64,000 nt of DNA from an uncultured Actinomycetes bacterium. GTDB taxonomy: Bacteria; Actinomycetota; Acidimicrobiia; Acidimicrobiales; SZUA-35. Below, piece by piece: positions 44,479 through 53,405 of the stretch (positions within the stretch are counted from its first letter, which is position 1; each line of letters starts with the position of its first letter). The notes beneath the pieces are model-generated. The model was not told where the DNA came from. It did no database searches and saw only the letters and a program-made list of their open reading frames with translations. The translations under genes were made by a program, and so were the position numbers. The stretch lies in contig CADEDH010000003.1 of assembly GCA_902826025.1 (NCBI GenBank), positions 129,746 through 193,745 of the forward strand, in the 5' to 3' direction.

Positions 44479-45175
44479 GCCCGGCCAGACCCTGATCTAC
44501 CTGCCCGGACTGGCCGGCGACCCCGGCTCGTCACCGGCGCTGGCCGCCCTGGAGGCCGACGGCTGGACCGTGGCCCGGCCCCAGCTCCCCGGGTTCGACG
44601 GCGAGAGCGGCTTCCGCTGCCCCGACGACTACCTGGGCTGGCTCACCGCCCTGTGGGACGCCGTCGACGCCACCGGCGTCGGTCCCTGCCCCGTGGTGGG
44701 GGCCTCGGTGGGCGGGATGCTGGCCGCCGACCTGGCCGTGTTCCGGCCCGAGGCCGTCAGCCGCCTGGTGCTGCTGGCCCCGTTCGGGATCTTCGACGCC
44801 GACCATCCCGGGATCGACCCGTACGCCGTGCCCACGGCCAAGCGGCTGGAGCCCCTGTTCGAGCGGGGCGTGCCGGAGGTGTTCCGCACCCGGTTCGCTC
44901 ACAAGGGCGACACCGAGGCGCCGGTGTCCCGCTACCTCACCGACATCGCGGCGGCCAGCCTGATCTGGCCGGTGGGCGACCGGGGCCTGGCCCACCGGAT
45001 CCATCGGATCACGTGCCCCCGCCTCGTGCTGTGGGGGGCCGCCGACCAGATCGTCCCGGTCGGCACCGCCGCCGCCTGGGGCGAGCATCAGGTGATCGAG
45101 GGCGCCGGCCACCTCCTGGAATGGGACCAGCCCGAGGCGGTGGCCGCCGCCATGCGGTCGTTCCTCGGCCGCTGA
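44468..45175 (+). CDS. Alpha/beta hydrolase
   Basis: A 235-aa hydrolase-fold protein. Oxyanion region LIYLPGLAGDPGSS (9-22), nucleophile Ser80 in VVGASVGGM, acid Asp in LWGAADQIVPVG near 200, and His in IEGAGHLLEWD near 217 complete the triad. Length and core match esterases or C-C hydrolases. It is cotranslated with the LLM oxidoreductase (11-base overlap), so it may hydrolyse the lactone or ester made by that enzyme. Confidence 0.9.
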   Translation: MPAEPGQTLIYLPGLAGDPGSSPALAALEADGWTVARPQLPGFDGESGFRCPDDYLGWLTALWDAVDATGVGPCPVVGASVGGMLAADLAVFRPEAVSRLVLLAPFGIFDADHPGIDPYAVPTAKRLEPLFERGVPEVFRTRFAHKGDTEAPVSRYLTDIAAASLIWPVGDRGLAHRIHRITCPRLVLWGAADQIVPVGTAAAWGEHQVIEGAGHLLEWDQPEAVAAAMRSFLGR

Positions 45176-45190
45176 TCAGCGAACCGTGTC

Positions 45191-45227
45191 ACCTTGTGCC
45201 GCCTCTGGCGGCATAGCTCGACAAGGT
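45191..45227 (+). terminator. Hairpin between hydrolase and oxygenase genes
   Basis: ACCTTGT (45191-45197) pairs with ACAAGGT (45221-45227), and GCCGCC (45198-45203) with GGCGGC (45207-45212) inside it, leaving an eight-base bulge on one side. It begins 16 bases after the hydrolase stop and ends 26 before the next ATG. It may attenuate transcription into the oxygenase. Confidence 0.55.
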
Positions 45228-45253
45228 TCGGGGCCGGCGAGCAGACTCGGGCC

Positions 45254-46234
45254 ATGACCGTTGCCATCGACGCTGATCTCATTCCGGTGCTCGACCTCAC
45301 GGGCCTGCGCCCCGACCACGGCGGCGCTGCCGATCCCGACACGATCGCCAAGCTCGGGGCCGAGCTGCGGCGGGCCCTGGAGGACGTCGGCTTCTTCTTC
45401 CTCACCAATCACGGCATCGACTGGGATCTCGTCCAGGCCGTCTACGGCCAGGCCCGCCGTCTCCACGCCCTGGACGACGCCACCAAGGCCGGCTTCGCCA
45501 TGGAGAAGCGCAGCGGCGGCTACCTCCACCTGGGCGGGGGCACGTCGTACGCGTCGGAGATCGCCGGCGAGATCCGCACCCCCAACCTGAACGCCGCCTA
45601 CTTCGTGCACCGGGGCGGCTACCGCACGGTCAACAAGTGGCCGCCGCTCGACGGCTTCCCCGGCGTGATCGACGCCTACATGGACGCCACCACCGGCCTG
45701 TGCGAGGCCCTGCTGCCGGTGCTGGCGGCGTCGCTCGACCTGCCGGCCGGCTGGTTCGAGCCGTCGTTCACCGACCCATCGGTCACCCTGCGCATGTCGC
45801 ACTACCCGGTGCTGGAGTACGGGGAGCACGACTGGGGCCTGGCCCCCCACACCGATTCGTCGATCTTCACCCTGCTGCCGGCGAACGACGTGCCCGGCCT
45901 GGAGATCCGCCCCGCCGGCCACGATTGGATCGCGCCCCCGCCGCTGCCCGGCTCCTACCTGGTGAACTCGGGCGACATGCTCAAGCGGTGGACCAACGCT
46001 CGGTTCCGCTCCACCGCCCACCGGGTGCGCAACGTCTCCCCGGGCGACCGTTACGCCATTCCCTTCTTCTACGGCTGCCGGGACGACGCCCTGGTCGAGG
46101 CCCTCCCCACCTGCGTGAGCGCCGACAACCCGGCCCGTAACGAACCGATCACCTACGGCGACTACCAGCGATGGTTCCTCAACCGGAACTACGCCAACGT
46201 CACCGGCGAGCAAGCAGGAGAACACGCGCCATGA
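45254..46234 (+). CDS. 2-oxoglutarate/Fe(II) oxygenase, isopenicillin-N-synthase-like
   Basis: A 326-aa protein with the DIOX_N region (IPVLDLTGLRP, LEDVGFFFLTNHGID) and a double-stranded beta-helix whose iron ligands are His199 and Asp201 (LAPHTDSSIFTLL) and His256 (RSTAHRVRN). A SER-type motif binding 2-oxoglutarate is at NVSPGDRYAIPFF with Arg258 nearby. ATG 45254 is the start. It oxidises an unknown substrate in the catabolic run and overlaps the next gene by four bases. Confidence 0.9.
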   Translation: MTVAIDADLIPVLDLTGLRPDHGGAADPDTIAKLGAELRRALEDVGFFFLTNHGIDWDLVQAVYGQARRLHALDDATKAGFAMEKRSGGYLHLGGGTSYASEIAGEIRTPNLNAAYFVHRGGYRTVNKWPPLDGFPGVIDAYMDATTGLCEALLPVLAASLDLPAGWFEPSFTDPSVTLRMSHYPVLEYGEHDWGLAPHTDSSIFTLLPANDVPGLEIRPAGHDWIAPPPLPGSYLVNSGDMLKRWTNARFRSTAHRVRNVSPGDRYAIPFFYGCRDDALVEALPTCVSADNPARNEPITYGDYQRWFLNRNYANVTGEQAGEHAP

Positions 46235-47049
46235 GCACCCAAGCCGAACGACGGGCCGCCGGCCTCGACGTGATGCGGACGCTGGGCAACGTCGCCGACC
46301 CCGAGCGCTCGGCGGCATCGATGGAGCGCCGCAACGGGCACCTCGGCACGTTCGCCATGGACCACGTGCTGGGCAACCTGTGGTCCCGACCCCAGCTGTC
46401 CCGGCGCGACCGGAGCCTGATCGTGGTCGCCTACCTGGCCACCCAGGGAGCGGGCGACGAGCTGGCGGCCCATGTGGCCGGCGCCCTCAACCACGGGCTC
46501 AGCCGGGACGAGGTGCGAGAGATCATCAACCAGGTGGCAGGCTACGGGGGCTTCCCCATGGCCATGCACGCCACCCGCATCGTCGACGAGGTCTTCGCCC
46601 GCATCGACGGGGTGGACCGGCTCCCGGCCAAGGAACCGGGCCCCCGCCTCGACGACGACGCCCGCTACGCCAACGCCGCCGACGTGCTGAGCACCCTGTT
46701 CGCCGGCCGGGCCGCCAGCGACCCGGCCGAGGCCCGGGCCAACATCATGGGTGCCCTGGGCGGCGTGGGCGAGCTGGCCTTCGACTTCGCTTTCGGCGAG
46801 CTGTGGAGCCGGCCCCAGCTGAGCCGCCGGGACCGGAGCATGGTGACGGTTGCCATCCTCGCCTTCCTCCGCTGCTCCGAGGAGTTGGCCGTGCACATCC
46901 CGGGCGCCCTCAACCACGGGGTCACCCGCACCGAGGTGGAGGAGATCATGGTGCAGCTCACCGTCTACGGCGGCTTCCCCCGAGCGGTCGAGGGTTACCG
47001 GTGCGCCCAGGCCGCCTTCGCCAAGATCGACGCCAGGGCGGCCAAGTAG
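46231..47049 (+). CDS. Carboxymuconolactone decarboxylase family protein, two CMD domains
   Basis: A 272-aa protein with two CMD/AhpD-type domains (about 40-125 and 170-265). They are recognisable by the repeated LWSRPQLSRRDRSLIVVAYL / LWSRPQLSRRDRSMVTVAIL and by GALNHGLSRDEVREII / GALNHGVTRTEVEEIM. The AhpD CxxC redox pair is absent (AGDE in the first, a single Cys in LRCSEE), so a decarboxylase or lactone-handling role is more likely than peroxidase. The ATG overlaps the oxygenase stop. Confidence 0.9.
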   Translation: MSTQAERRAAGLDVMRTLGNVADPERSAASMERRNGHLGTFAMDHVLGNLWSRPQLSRRDRSLIVVAYLATQGAGDELAAHVAGALNHGLSRDEVREIINQVAGYGGFPMAMHATRIVDEVFARIDGVDRLPAKEPGPRLDDDARYANAADVLSTLFAGRAASDPAEARANIMGALGGVGELAFDFAFGELWSRPQLSRRDRSMVTVAILAFLRCSEELAVHIPGALNHGVTRTEVEEIMVQLTVYGGFPRAVEGYRCAQAAFAKIDARAAK

Positions 47050-47060
47050 AGCACACGTGG

Positions 47061-47094
47061 TGATGGGGCCGGGCCCACCGGCCCGACCCCATCA
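47061..47094. terminator. Bidirectional hairpin between CMD and ABC permease genes
   Basis: TGATGGGGCCGGGCC (47061-47075) pairs with GGCCCGACCCCATCA (47080-47094) with one C.A mismatch and loop CACC. It lies between the convergent stops at 47049 and 47116. Confidence 0.75.
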
Positions 47095-47115
47095 GATGCG
47101 CCCGTACGCTGCGGC

Positions 47116-49656
47116 TCAGGCGGCGATGGCGTCGAGCACGTCGAGCCGGCTGGCCCGGCGGGCCGGACCCCAGGCGGCCAGCAGGCCGGCCACGCCGGCC
47201 ACCGCCACCAGCACCGCGATCCTCGTCCCGGGCACGGCCACCGTCTCGGTGATCGTGTCGGGCAGGGCGATCACGGCGGCCCAACCGAAGCCCAGCCCGG
47301 TGACCACCCCGAGGGCCGCCCCGAACAGGGCCACCAGCGTGGCCTCCAGGCGGATCATCCGGCGCAGCTGGCGCCGGGTCATCCCCACCGCCCGTAGCAG
47401 GCCCAGCTCCCGGGTCCGCTCGAACACCGACAGGGCCAGGGTGTTGGCGATGCCGATGAGGGCGATCACCACGGCCAGGGCCACCATGGCGTTCACCGCC
47501 GTCAGGGCCTGGTCGACGAAGCCGGCCACCTTGTCGGCGAACTGCCCGGGGGTGTCGACGTCGACCTGGGGGTAGGCGGCGGTGAGGCCGGCCACCAGTT
47601 CGGCGGCCCTTGCCCCGTCCACGCCGTCGGCCAGCGAGAACGACAGGAAGTCGTCGGCGTCGGAGGCGCCCACGGCGTCCCAGGTGGACAGGTCGAGGAG
47701 GTAGGGGCTCTCCACCACGTACTCATCGGCGAAGACAGCCACCACCGTCAGGTCCCGGTGCTGGCCCGAGCCGAAGTCCATGCCCACCGTGTCGCCGGGG
47801 GCGAGACCCAGGCGGACGGCCTCGGTCTCGGCCACCGCCACCGGGTCGGCCACGGTGCCGGCCCAGTCGGTGAGCGAACCCTGGGTGACGTCGAGGTCGA
47901 ACAGGGCCGGCACCTCGGTCAGCCGGGCCCCGGTGACCTCGATCTCGTCGGCGGCGGCCCCGGTGCGGACCTCCTCGTAGCGAAAGCCCGACACGGCCGC
48001 CACCTCGGGGGAGGCATCGAGCGTGGCCGCCAGGTCGGCCGGGAAGTTCCCGCTCGGCTCGGTGACGATGTAGTCGGCCGTCACCGAGGAGGCCACGGTG
48101 GACCGCAGCTCGGCCTTGACCGACTCGCCCACCACCAGGGCCATGGTCACCGCCGCCAGGCCGATCATGAGGGCGGCGGCCGTGGTGGCCGTGCGCTGGG
48201 GGTTGCGCCCGGCGTTCTGGCCGGCCAGGCGCCCGGCCACCCCGGCCGTGGCCCGGGCCGGCCAGCTCAGCACCCGGGTCACGGGCACCGCCACCACCGG
48301 GCTCACCAGGGTGACGCCGATGAACACGGCGGCGGCGCCCAGGCCGAGCAGGGAGACGACGGTGGCGGTGCCGGAGGCACCGAACAGGCCGGTGCCGCCG
48401 GCGGCCAGGCCGGCCGCCAGGATCAGGGTGCCGACCGCCAGGCGGACCCGGCCGGTGGAGGTGCCGGCGGCGGCGCCGTCCCGCAGGGCCACGATGGGGG
48501 CCACCCGGGCCGCCTTGCGGGCCGGGCCGACGGCGGAGATCATCGTGGCCCCGATGCCCACCACCAGGGCCACGATCACGGTGCGGGCCGAGATGACCAG
48601 CGCCATGTCGGGCATCGAGGCGCCGAGGGCGTCGAACAGGGCGGTGAGGCCCCGGGCCACCAGGGCGCCGGCCCCGATGCCGAGCAGCGACGACACGATG
48701 CCGATCACCAGCGCCTCGCCCAGCACCGAACGGCGGATCTGGCGGGGGTCGGCCCCCACCAGGCGTAGCAGGCCGAGCTCCCGGGTCCGCTGGCCCAGCA
48801 CGATGGCGAAGGTGTTGTAGATGATGAAGATCGACACGAACAGCGACACCGCAGCGAAGCCCAGCAACACATTTCCCATGATCGAGATGCCCTGGTTGAA
48901 CCCGTCCTGCTGCTCGCTGAGCAGAGTGGCGTTGTCGATCACCTCGGTACCCGGGGCCAGCGAGGCGAGAGCCGCCTGCACTGCGCCCCGGTCGGCTCCG
49001 TCGGCCAGGGCGACGGCCACCGAGTCGACCCCGGTGTCGCCGGTCAGCCGCTGGAGGCTGGCCGTGGGGAACTGCATCAGGGTGGCGCCGAGCGTGGCGT
49101 TGTCGGCCCCGAAGCGGGTGAGGCCGGTGAGGGTCTCGGACACGGTGCCGGTGGGAGTGAGCACGTCGTAGGTGCCGCCCAGGGTGAACCCGTGGGTGGC
49201 GGCGGCGTCGACGTCCATGGCGAACTCGCCGTCGGCCGCCGGGGCCCGCCCCTCGACCAGGGTGAAGCTCGACAGGGCGGGGTCGTCCACCCAGTTGACA
49301 GCAACCTGGGGTGGCCCGTTCGTGCTGATCAGCTCGCCGTCGGGTGGGACGGGGCGGATGGCGTTGTCGGGGGTGCCCACCACGGGGGCGGCGGCGGCCA
49401 CCCCGTCGGTGGCGGCCACCTCGGCCACCAGGGAGCCGGGCAGGCTCGGGATCTCCCCGAAGTCGGGCTCGACCGGGCGGACCATGAGGTCGGTGCCCCC
49501 CACGATCTCGGCCGACAAGCCATCGAACTGCTGGCGCAGGCCGTCGGTCAGCACGAAGGAGGAGACGACGAACGACACCGCCAGCACCACGGCGAAGGCC
49601 GTGAGGGCGAAGCGGACACGGTTGCCCGCCAGGTTCTTGAGGGTGAGACGCAACAT
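47116..49656 (-). CDS. ABC transporter permease, FtsX/MacB type (double FtsX)
   Basis: An 846-aa membrane protein. An N-terminal membrane segment (RVRFALTAFAVVLAVSFVVS) is followed by a large extracytoplasmic domain, then an FtsX module (about 255-400, containing TRELGLLRLVGADPRQIRRS). A second membrane group and extracytoplasmic domain come next, and a final FtsX module (735-846, with TRELGLLRAVGMTRRQLRRM). This duplicated layout is common in actinobacterial MacB-like exporters of lipoproteins, peptides or antibiotics. It is preceded by its ATPase (48-base gap). Confidence 0.93.
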   Translation of the reverse strand: MLRLTLKNLAGNRVRFALTAFAVVLAVSFVVSSFVLTDGLRQQFDGLSAEIVGGTDLMVRPVEPDFGEIPSLPGSLVAEVAATDGVAAAAPVVGTPDNAIRPVPPDGELISTNGPPQVAVNWVDDPALSSFTLVEGRAPAADGEFAMDVDAAATHGFTLGGTYDVLTPTGTVSETLTGLTRFGADNATLGATLMQFPTASLQRLTGDTGVDSVAVALADGADRGAVQAALASLAPGTEVIDNATLLSEQQDGFNQGISIMGNVLLGFAAVSLFVSIFIIYNTFAIVLGQRTRELGLLRLVGADPRQIRRSVLGEALVIGIVSSLLGIGAGALVARGLTALFDALGASMPDMALVISARTVIVALVVGIGATMISAVGPARKAARVAPIVALRDGAAAGTSTGRVRLAVGTLILAAGLAAGGTGLFGASGTATVVSLLGLGAAAVFIGVTLVSPVVAVPVTRVLSWPARATAGVAGRLAGQNAGRNPQRTATTAAALMIGLAAVTMALVVGESVKAELRSTVASSVTADYIVTEPSGNFPADLAATLDASPEVAAVSGFRYEEVRTGAAADEIEVTGARLTEVPALFDLDVTQGSLTDWAGTVADPVAVAETEAVRLGLAPGDTVGMDFGSGQHRDLTVVAVFADEYVVESPYLLDLSTWDAVGASDADDFLSFSLADGVDGARAAELVAGLTAAYPQVDVDTPGQFADKVAGFVDQALTAVNAMVALAVVIALIGIANTLALSVFERTRELGLLRAVGMTRRQLRRMIRLEATLVALFGAALGVVTGLGFGWAAVIALPDTITETVAVPGTRIAVLVAVAGVAGLLAAWGPARRASRLDVLDAIAA

Positions 49657-49704
49657 GTCAGGTTCTCATTTCATTCAGGTCAGGTCGATCAGGGGGCGCC
49701 GGGC

Positions 49705-50499
49705 TCACTGGCCCAGGTTCCGCATGGCGTCGAGCACGGTGTCGGGCGTGGGGTGATCGAGCTGGCCCCGGAGGCGGCCGTCGGCCAGGAACACCACCCG
49801 GTCGGCGTAGGAGGCGGCCACCGGATCGTGGGTCACCATCACGATCGTCTGCCCCAGGTCCACCACGGCCCGGGCCATGAAGCCCAGGATCTCGGCCCCG
49901 GTGCGGGAGTCGAGGTTGCCGGTTGGCTCGTCGGCGAAGACGATCTCGGGCCGGCTGGCCAGGGCCCGGGCCACCGCCACCCGCTGCTGCTGGCCGCCCG
50001 ACAGCTCGCTCGGCCGGTGCCGGAGCCGGTCGCCCAGGCCCACGGTGGCGATCACGTGCTCCACCCACCTCGCGTCGGGGGTGGTGCCGGCCAGGTCCAT
50101 GGGGAGGCGGATGTTCTCGGCCGCGTTCAGTGTGGGGATCAGGTTGAACGACTGGAAGATGAAGCCGATCCGGTCCCGCCGGAGCTGGGTGAGCTGGCGC
50201 TCGTTGAGCTGGGTGAGGTCGGTGGACCCGATCACCACCTGGCCCGAGGTCAGCTGGTCGAGGCCGGCCAGGCAGTGCATCAGCGTGGACTTGCCCGAGC
50301 CCGAGGGGCCCATGATCGCCGTCATACGGCCTTTGTCGAAGGTGACGTCGACCCCGTCGAGGGCCCGGACGACAGTGTCGCCCTTGCCGTAGACCTTGGT
50401 GGCGCCCACGGCGGCCGCCGCCGCCGGCGTGGGCTCGGGCCCGACACTCGCTCGGGCGGCGGCGATGATGGGGGCGGGGACGGTGGTGGATCGGCTCAT
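49705..50499 (-). CDS. ABC transporter ATP-binding protein, LolD/MacB type
   Basis: A 264-aa ATPase with Walker A MGPSGSGKSTLMH near residue 63, Q-loop IFQSFNLIPTLNAAENI, signature LSGGQQQRVAVARAL, Walker B IVFADEPTGNLDS and the switch His in MVTHDP, all typical of the LolD/MacB group. It has about 30 extra N-terminal residues. It forms an exporter with the downstream FtsX permease and is probably regulated through the repeats and palindrome just upstream. Confidence 0.95.
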   Translation of the reverse strand: MSRSTTVPAPIIAAARASVGPEPTPAAAAAVGATKVYGKGDTVVRALDGVDVTFDKGRMTAIMGPSGSGKSTLMHCLAGLDQLTSGQVVIGSTDLTQLNERQLTQLRRDRIGFIFQSFNLIPTLNAAENIRLPMDLAGTTPDARWVEHVIATVGLGDRLRHRPSELSGGQQQRVAVARALASRPEIVFADEPTGNLDSRTGAEILGFMARAVVDLGQTIVMVTHDPVAASYADRVVFLADGRLRGQLDHPTPDTVLDAMRNLGQ

Positions 50500-50523
50500 G
50501 GGATTCCCTCTCAGGTACGAATC

Positions 50524-50642
50524 TTCGGTAGATCCGAACCTAGGAAACGGTCCGTCAGCCGCCCATCGGGCCTTGTACCGATAGCACCCTGACCCGTCCC
50601 GGAGCCGGTCTCAGGGTTCTCCCCCGATCCCGTCTCAGGGTT
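50524..50642 (-). promoter_or_regulatory. Upstream region of the ABC exporter: palindrome and repeated CTCAGGGTT elements
   Basis: TTCGG-TAGAT-CCGAA (50524-50538) is a palindrome 25 bases before the ATPase start. Further up, GTCTCAGGGTT occurs twice in direct orientation (50608-50618 and 50632-50642, period 24), and an inverted ACCCTGA at 50586-50592 can pair with the first. The 182-base gap between the GMC stop and the ATPase start therefore looks regulatory. Confidence 0.45.
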
Positions 50643-50681
50643 GCACGGTCCCCCCGCCCCACCCGGGGGCCAACCCCCCCT

Positions 50682-52337
50682 TCAGCCGCGCTGGACGGGG
50701 ATGTCGCGAAGGGGGGCGAGGGGGGTGTTGCCCAGGATGAGGTCGGCCGCCTTCTCCGCCACCATCATCACCGGGGCGTAGAGGTTCCCGGTGGTCACGG
50801 CCGGGATCACCGAGGCGTCGACCACCCGCAGGCCATCGGTGCCCCACACCCCCATGGTGTCGGGCCGGACCACGGCGTCCTCGCCCACGCCGAGCCTCGC
50901 CGTGCCCGACGGGTGGAGGGCGGTCTCGGCGTCACCGGCCACCCAGGCCAGGATCTCCTCGTCGGTCTCCACCGTCGGCCCGGGCGAAACCTCGCCCCCG
51001 TCGTAGGGAGCGAAGGCAGGCTGGCTCAGGATGTGGCGGGCGGCCCGGATCGTCTCCACCCACTCCCGGCGGTCCTGCTCGGTGGACAGGTAGTTGAACC
51101 GGATGGCGGGGTGGACGGCGGGGTCGGTCGACACGATCCGCACGCTGCCGCTGGCATCGGACCGCATGGGCCCGATGTGGAGCTGATAGCCGTGGCCCCC
51201 GGCGGGCGACGTGCCGTCGTAGCGGATGGCGATCGGCAGGAAGTGGACCATGAGGTTGGGGAACGGCTCGGCGGGCCGGGACCGGAGGAACCCACCGCCC
51301 TCGAAGTGGTTGGTGGCCCCCGGCCCCCGCCGGGCCAGCCACTCCAGCCCCACCAGAGGCCGCCGCCACCAGGCCAGCCAGGGCTGCATCGACACCGGTT
51401 GGGTGCAGGCGTGCTGCACGTACACCTCCAGGTGATCCTGGAGGTTCTCCCCCACCCCGGCCACGTCGGCCACCACCGGGATGCCGAGCGGCTCCAGCAG
51501 CGACGCCGGCCCCACGCCCGACAGTTGCAGCAGCTGGGGCGACCCGAACGCCCCGGAGCACAGGATCACCTCCCGGGCCCGGGCCACGTGACGGCGCCGA
51601 CCCCGGCGCCAGGCCACGCCGGTGGCCCGGGTGCCGTCGAACAGGATCCGCTCGGTGTGGGCCCGGGTCTCGACGGTGAGGTTGGGCCGATCCATCACCG
51701 GATGGAGGTAGGCCCGGGCGGCGCTGAGCCGCCGGCCCCGGTGGATGTTGCGGTCGAAGGGGGCGAACCCCTCCTGGCGGAACCCGTTCACGTCGTCGGT
51801 GAGGGCGAATCCGGCCTCCTGCACGGCGGTGAAGAACGCCTGGAACAGGGGGCTGGTGGCCGGGCCCCGCTCCAGCACCAGGGGGCCGTCGCCGCCCCGC
51901 CACTGGTCGGCCCCGGCCAGGCAGGTCTCTATCCGCTTGAAGTAGGGCAGGCAGTGGGCCCAGCTCCAGGTGTCCATGCCGGGCTGGGCGGCCCAGCCGT
52001 CGTAGTCGAGCGGGTTGCCCCGCTGGAAGATCATGCCGTTGATCGAGCTCGACCCGCCCAGCACCTTGCCTCGGGCGTGGTACACCCGGCGGCCGTTCAT
52101 GTGGGGCTCGGGCTCGCTCTGGTACCGCCAGTCGTAGAACCGGCTGCCGATCGGCATGGCCAGGGCGGCCGGCATGTGGATCAGCACGTCCCAGCGGTAG
52201 TCGGGCCGACCCGCCTCCAACACCAGCACCCGGTTCGACGGATCGGCGCTGAGCCGGTTGGCCAGGGCGCAGCCGGCTGAGCCCCCGCCCACGATCACGT
52301 AGTCGTACGCGGTCTGGCCCGCTCCACCCGCCGCCAT
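50682..52337 (-). CDS. GMC-family FAD oxidoreductase (choline/alcohol dehydrogenase-like)
   Basis: A 551-aa flavoprotein: FAD site [28 protein letters not shown] signature 1 [20 protein letters not shown], signature 2 [16 protein letters not shown], and catalytic His in [11 protein letters not shown] near 480 with Asn in [11 protein letters not shown]. Size and motifs match BetA/AlkJ-type dehydrogenases; the substrate is probably an alcohol. The start is ATG 52337; a longer frame upstream has no family match. It lies 43 bases after yceH in the same direction. Confidence 0.92.
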   Translation of the reverse strand: MAAGGAGQTAYDYVIVGGGSAGCALANRLSADPSNRVLVLEAGRPDYRWDVLIHMPAALAMPIGSRFYDWRYQSEPEPHMNGRRVYHARGKVLGGSSSINGMIFQRGNPLDYDGWAAQPGMDTWSWAHCLPYFKRIETCLAGADQWRGGDGPLVLERGPATSPLFQAFFTAVQEAGFALTDDVNGFRQEGFAPFDRNIHRGRRLSAARAYLHPVMDRPNLTVETRAHTERILFDGTRATGVAWRRGRRRHVARAREVILCSGAFGSPQLLQLSGVGPASLLEPLGIPVVADVAGVGENLQDHLEVYVQHACTQPVSMQPWLAWWRRPLVGLEWLARRGPGATNHFEGGGFLRSRPAEPFPNLMVHFLPIAIRYDGTSPAGGHGYQLHIGPMRSDASGSVRIVSTDPAVHPAIRFNYLSTEQDRREWVETIRAARHILSQPAFAPYDGGEVSPGPTVETDEEILAWVAGDAETALHPSGTARLGVGEDAVVRPDTMGVWGTDGLRVVDASVIPAVTTGNLYAPVMMVAEKAADLILGNTPLAPLRDIPVQRG

Positions 52338-52380
52338 CGTCAGCCCTCCAACCGCGGCTGGAGCCCACCCCCACCGACCG

Positions 52381-53382
52381 TCACCCGCCCAGCTCCTCGA
52401 CCAGCCGGTTGAGCCGGGCCTCCTGGTCGGCGAAGGCCGCCTCCAGGGTCTCCACCCGGCGGCGCAGCTCGAGCACCTCCCGGGCCAGGGCCCCGCCGCT
52501 GTTCTGGAGTCCGGGGCCGTCACCGGTGACGGCCGGGGACGCCGGATCACGGCGCTCGACCGCCGGGGCCATCCGAGCCGCGTCGGAGCCACCACCCACC
52601 GTCGTCGGCCTCCCCACCACGGCGGGCGGGCTGGCGGCCGGGCTGGCGGCAGGGGCGCTGGCCGACGCCACGGCCCGGCTGGCGGGGGCGCTGGCCGAGA
52701 CGAACGCCCCGGGGGCCGACGGGGCGGCCGGAGCTGGGGTATGGGGCGCCGTGGGGGCGGCCACCACCGGCGGGTGGCCCGGCTGGGGGCCGTGGCCCGT
52801 GGCCATGAGCGGGATGACGGGGCTGTCGGCGGCGTCGCCCAGCAGGGCCCGGACCCCGGCCGGGGCCTCCTCCGGGTCGTACAGGAGGTGGGTGACGCGG
52901 GGCTCCCGCTCCCCTACCCGTCGGGGCAGGCGGGCCACCAGCGGGAGGCCGCCGTCGGCGCCGGGGGTGGCCAGCCGGCCGATCACGGCCTCCACCCCGG
53001 ACATGCCGGCCGGGCCGCCGGCGTAGCGCTCGGTGCGGCTGGCCAGCTCGGCCACCGTCTGGGGCCCCCGCAGCAGCAGGACGGCCAGCACGGCCAGCTC
53101 GTCGCTCGCCAGGCCCAGGGCCTCGTCGAGCACGTGGCGGTGCTTGCTCACCCGGCTGCCGGCCTGGTGCACGGTGCGGGCCAGGCCCCGCTGGCGCAGG
53201 TCGAGCATCACGGCGTCGATGAGGCGGTCGTCGTAGTCGGCCACCGGCTCCCGGTTGGAGATCTGGTTGCACGCCGCACGCAGGGCGTTCGTGCTCAGGG
53301 GGTAGTTGTCGGGAGTGGTGGCGGCCTTCTCGACGAGCGAACCCAGGATCCGGGCCTCGGGGCCGCTGAGGATGACGGTCAC
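52381..53382 (-). CDS. yceH: YceH (DUF480) family protein with long Ala/Pro-rich insert
   Basis: A 333-aa protein, against about 215 in E. coli. The N-terminal 180 residues are the YceH winged-helix pair ([55 protein letters not shown]), and the last 35 form the usual coiled coil ([20 protein letters not shown]). Between them about 110 residues are almost all Ala, Pro, Ser, Val and Gly, with no predicted fold. It is probably DNA-binding or regulatory; function unknown. It is divergent from the protease gene with only 23 bases between starts. Confidence 0.9.
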   Translation of the reverse strand: MTVILSGPEARILGSLVEKAATTPDNYPLSTNALRAACNQISNREPVADYDDRLIDAVMLDLRQRGLARTVHQAGSRVSKHRHVLDEALGLASDELAVLAVLLLRGPQTVAELASRTERYAGGPAGMSGVEAVIGRLATPGADGGLPLVARLPRRVGEREPRVTHLLYDPEEAPAGVRALLGDAADSPVIPLMATGHGPQPGHPPVVAAPTAPHTPAPAAPSAPGAFVSASAPASRAVASASAPAASPAASPPAVVGRPTTVGGGSDAARMAPAVERRDPASPAVTGDGPGLQNSGGALAREVLELRRRVETLEAAFADQEARLNRLVEELGG

Positions 53383-53405
53383 GGCCGACAGTATCGCAGC
53401 TCAAG

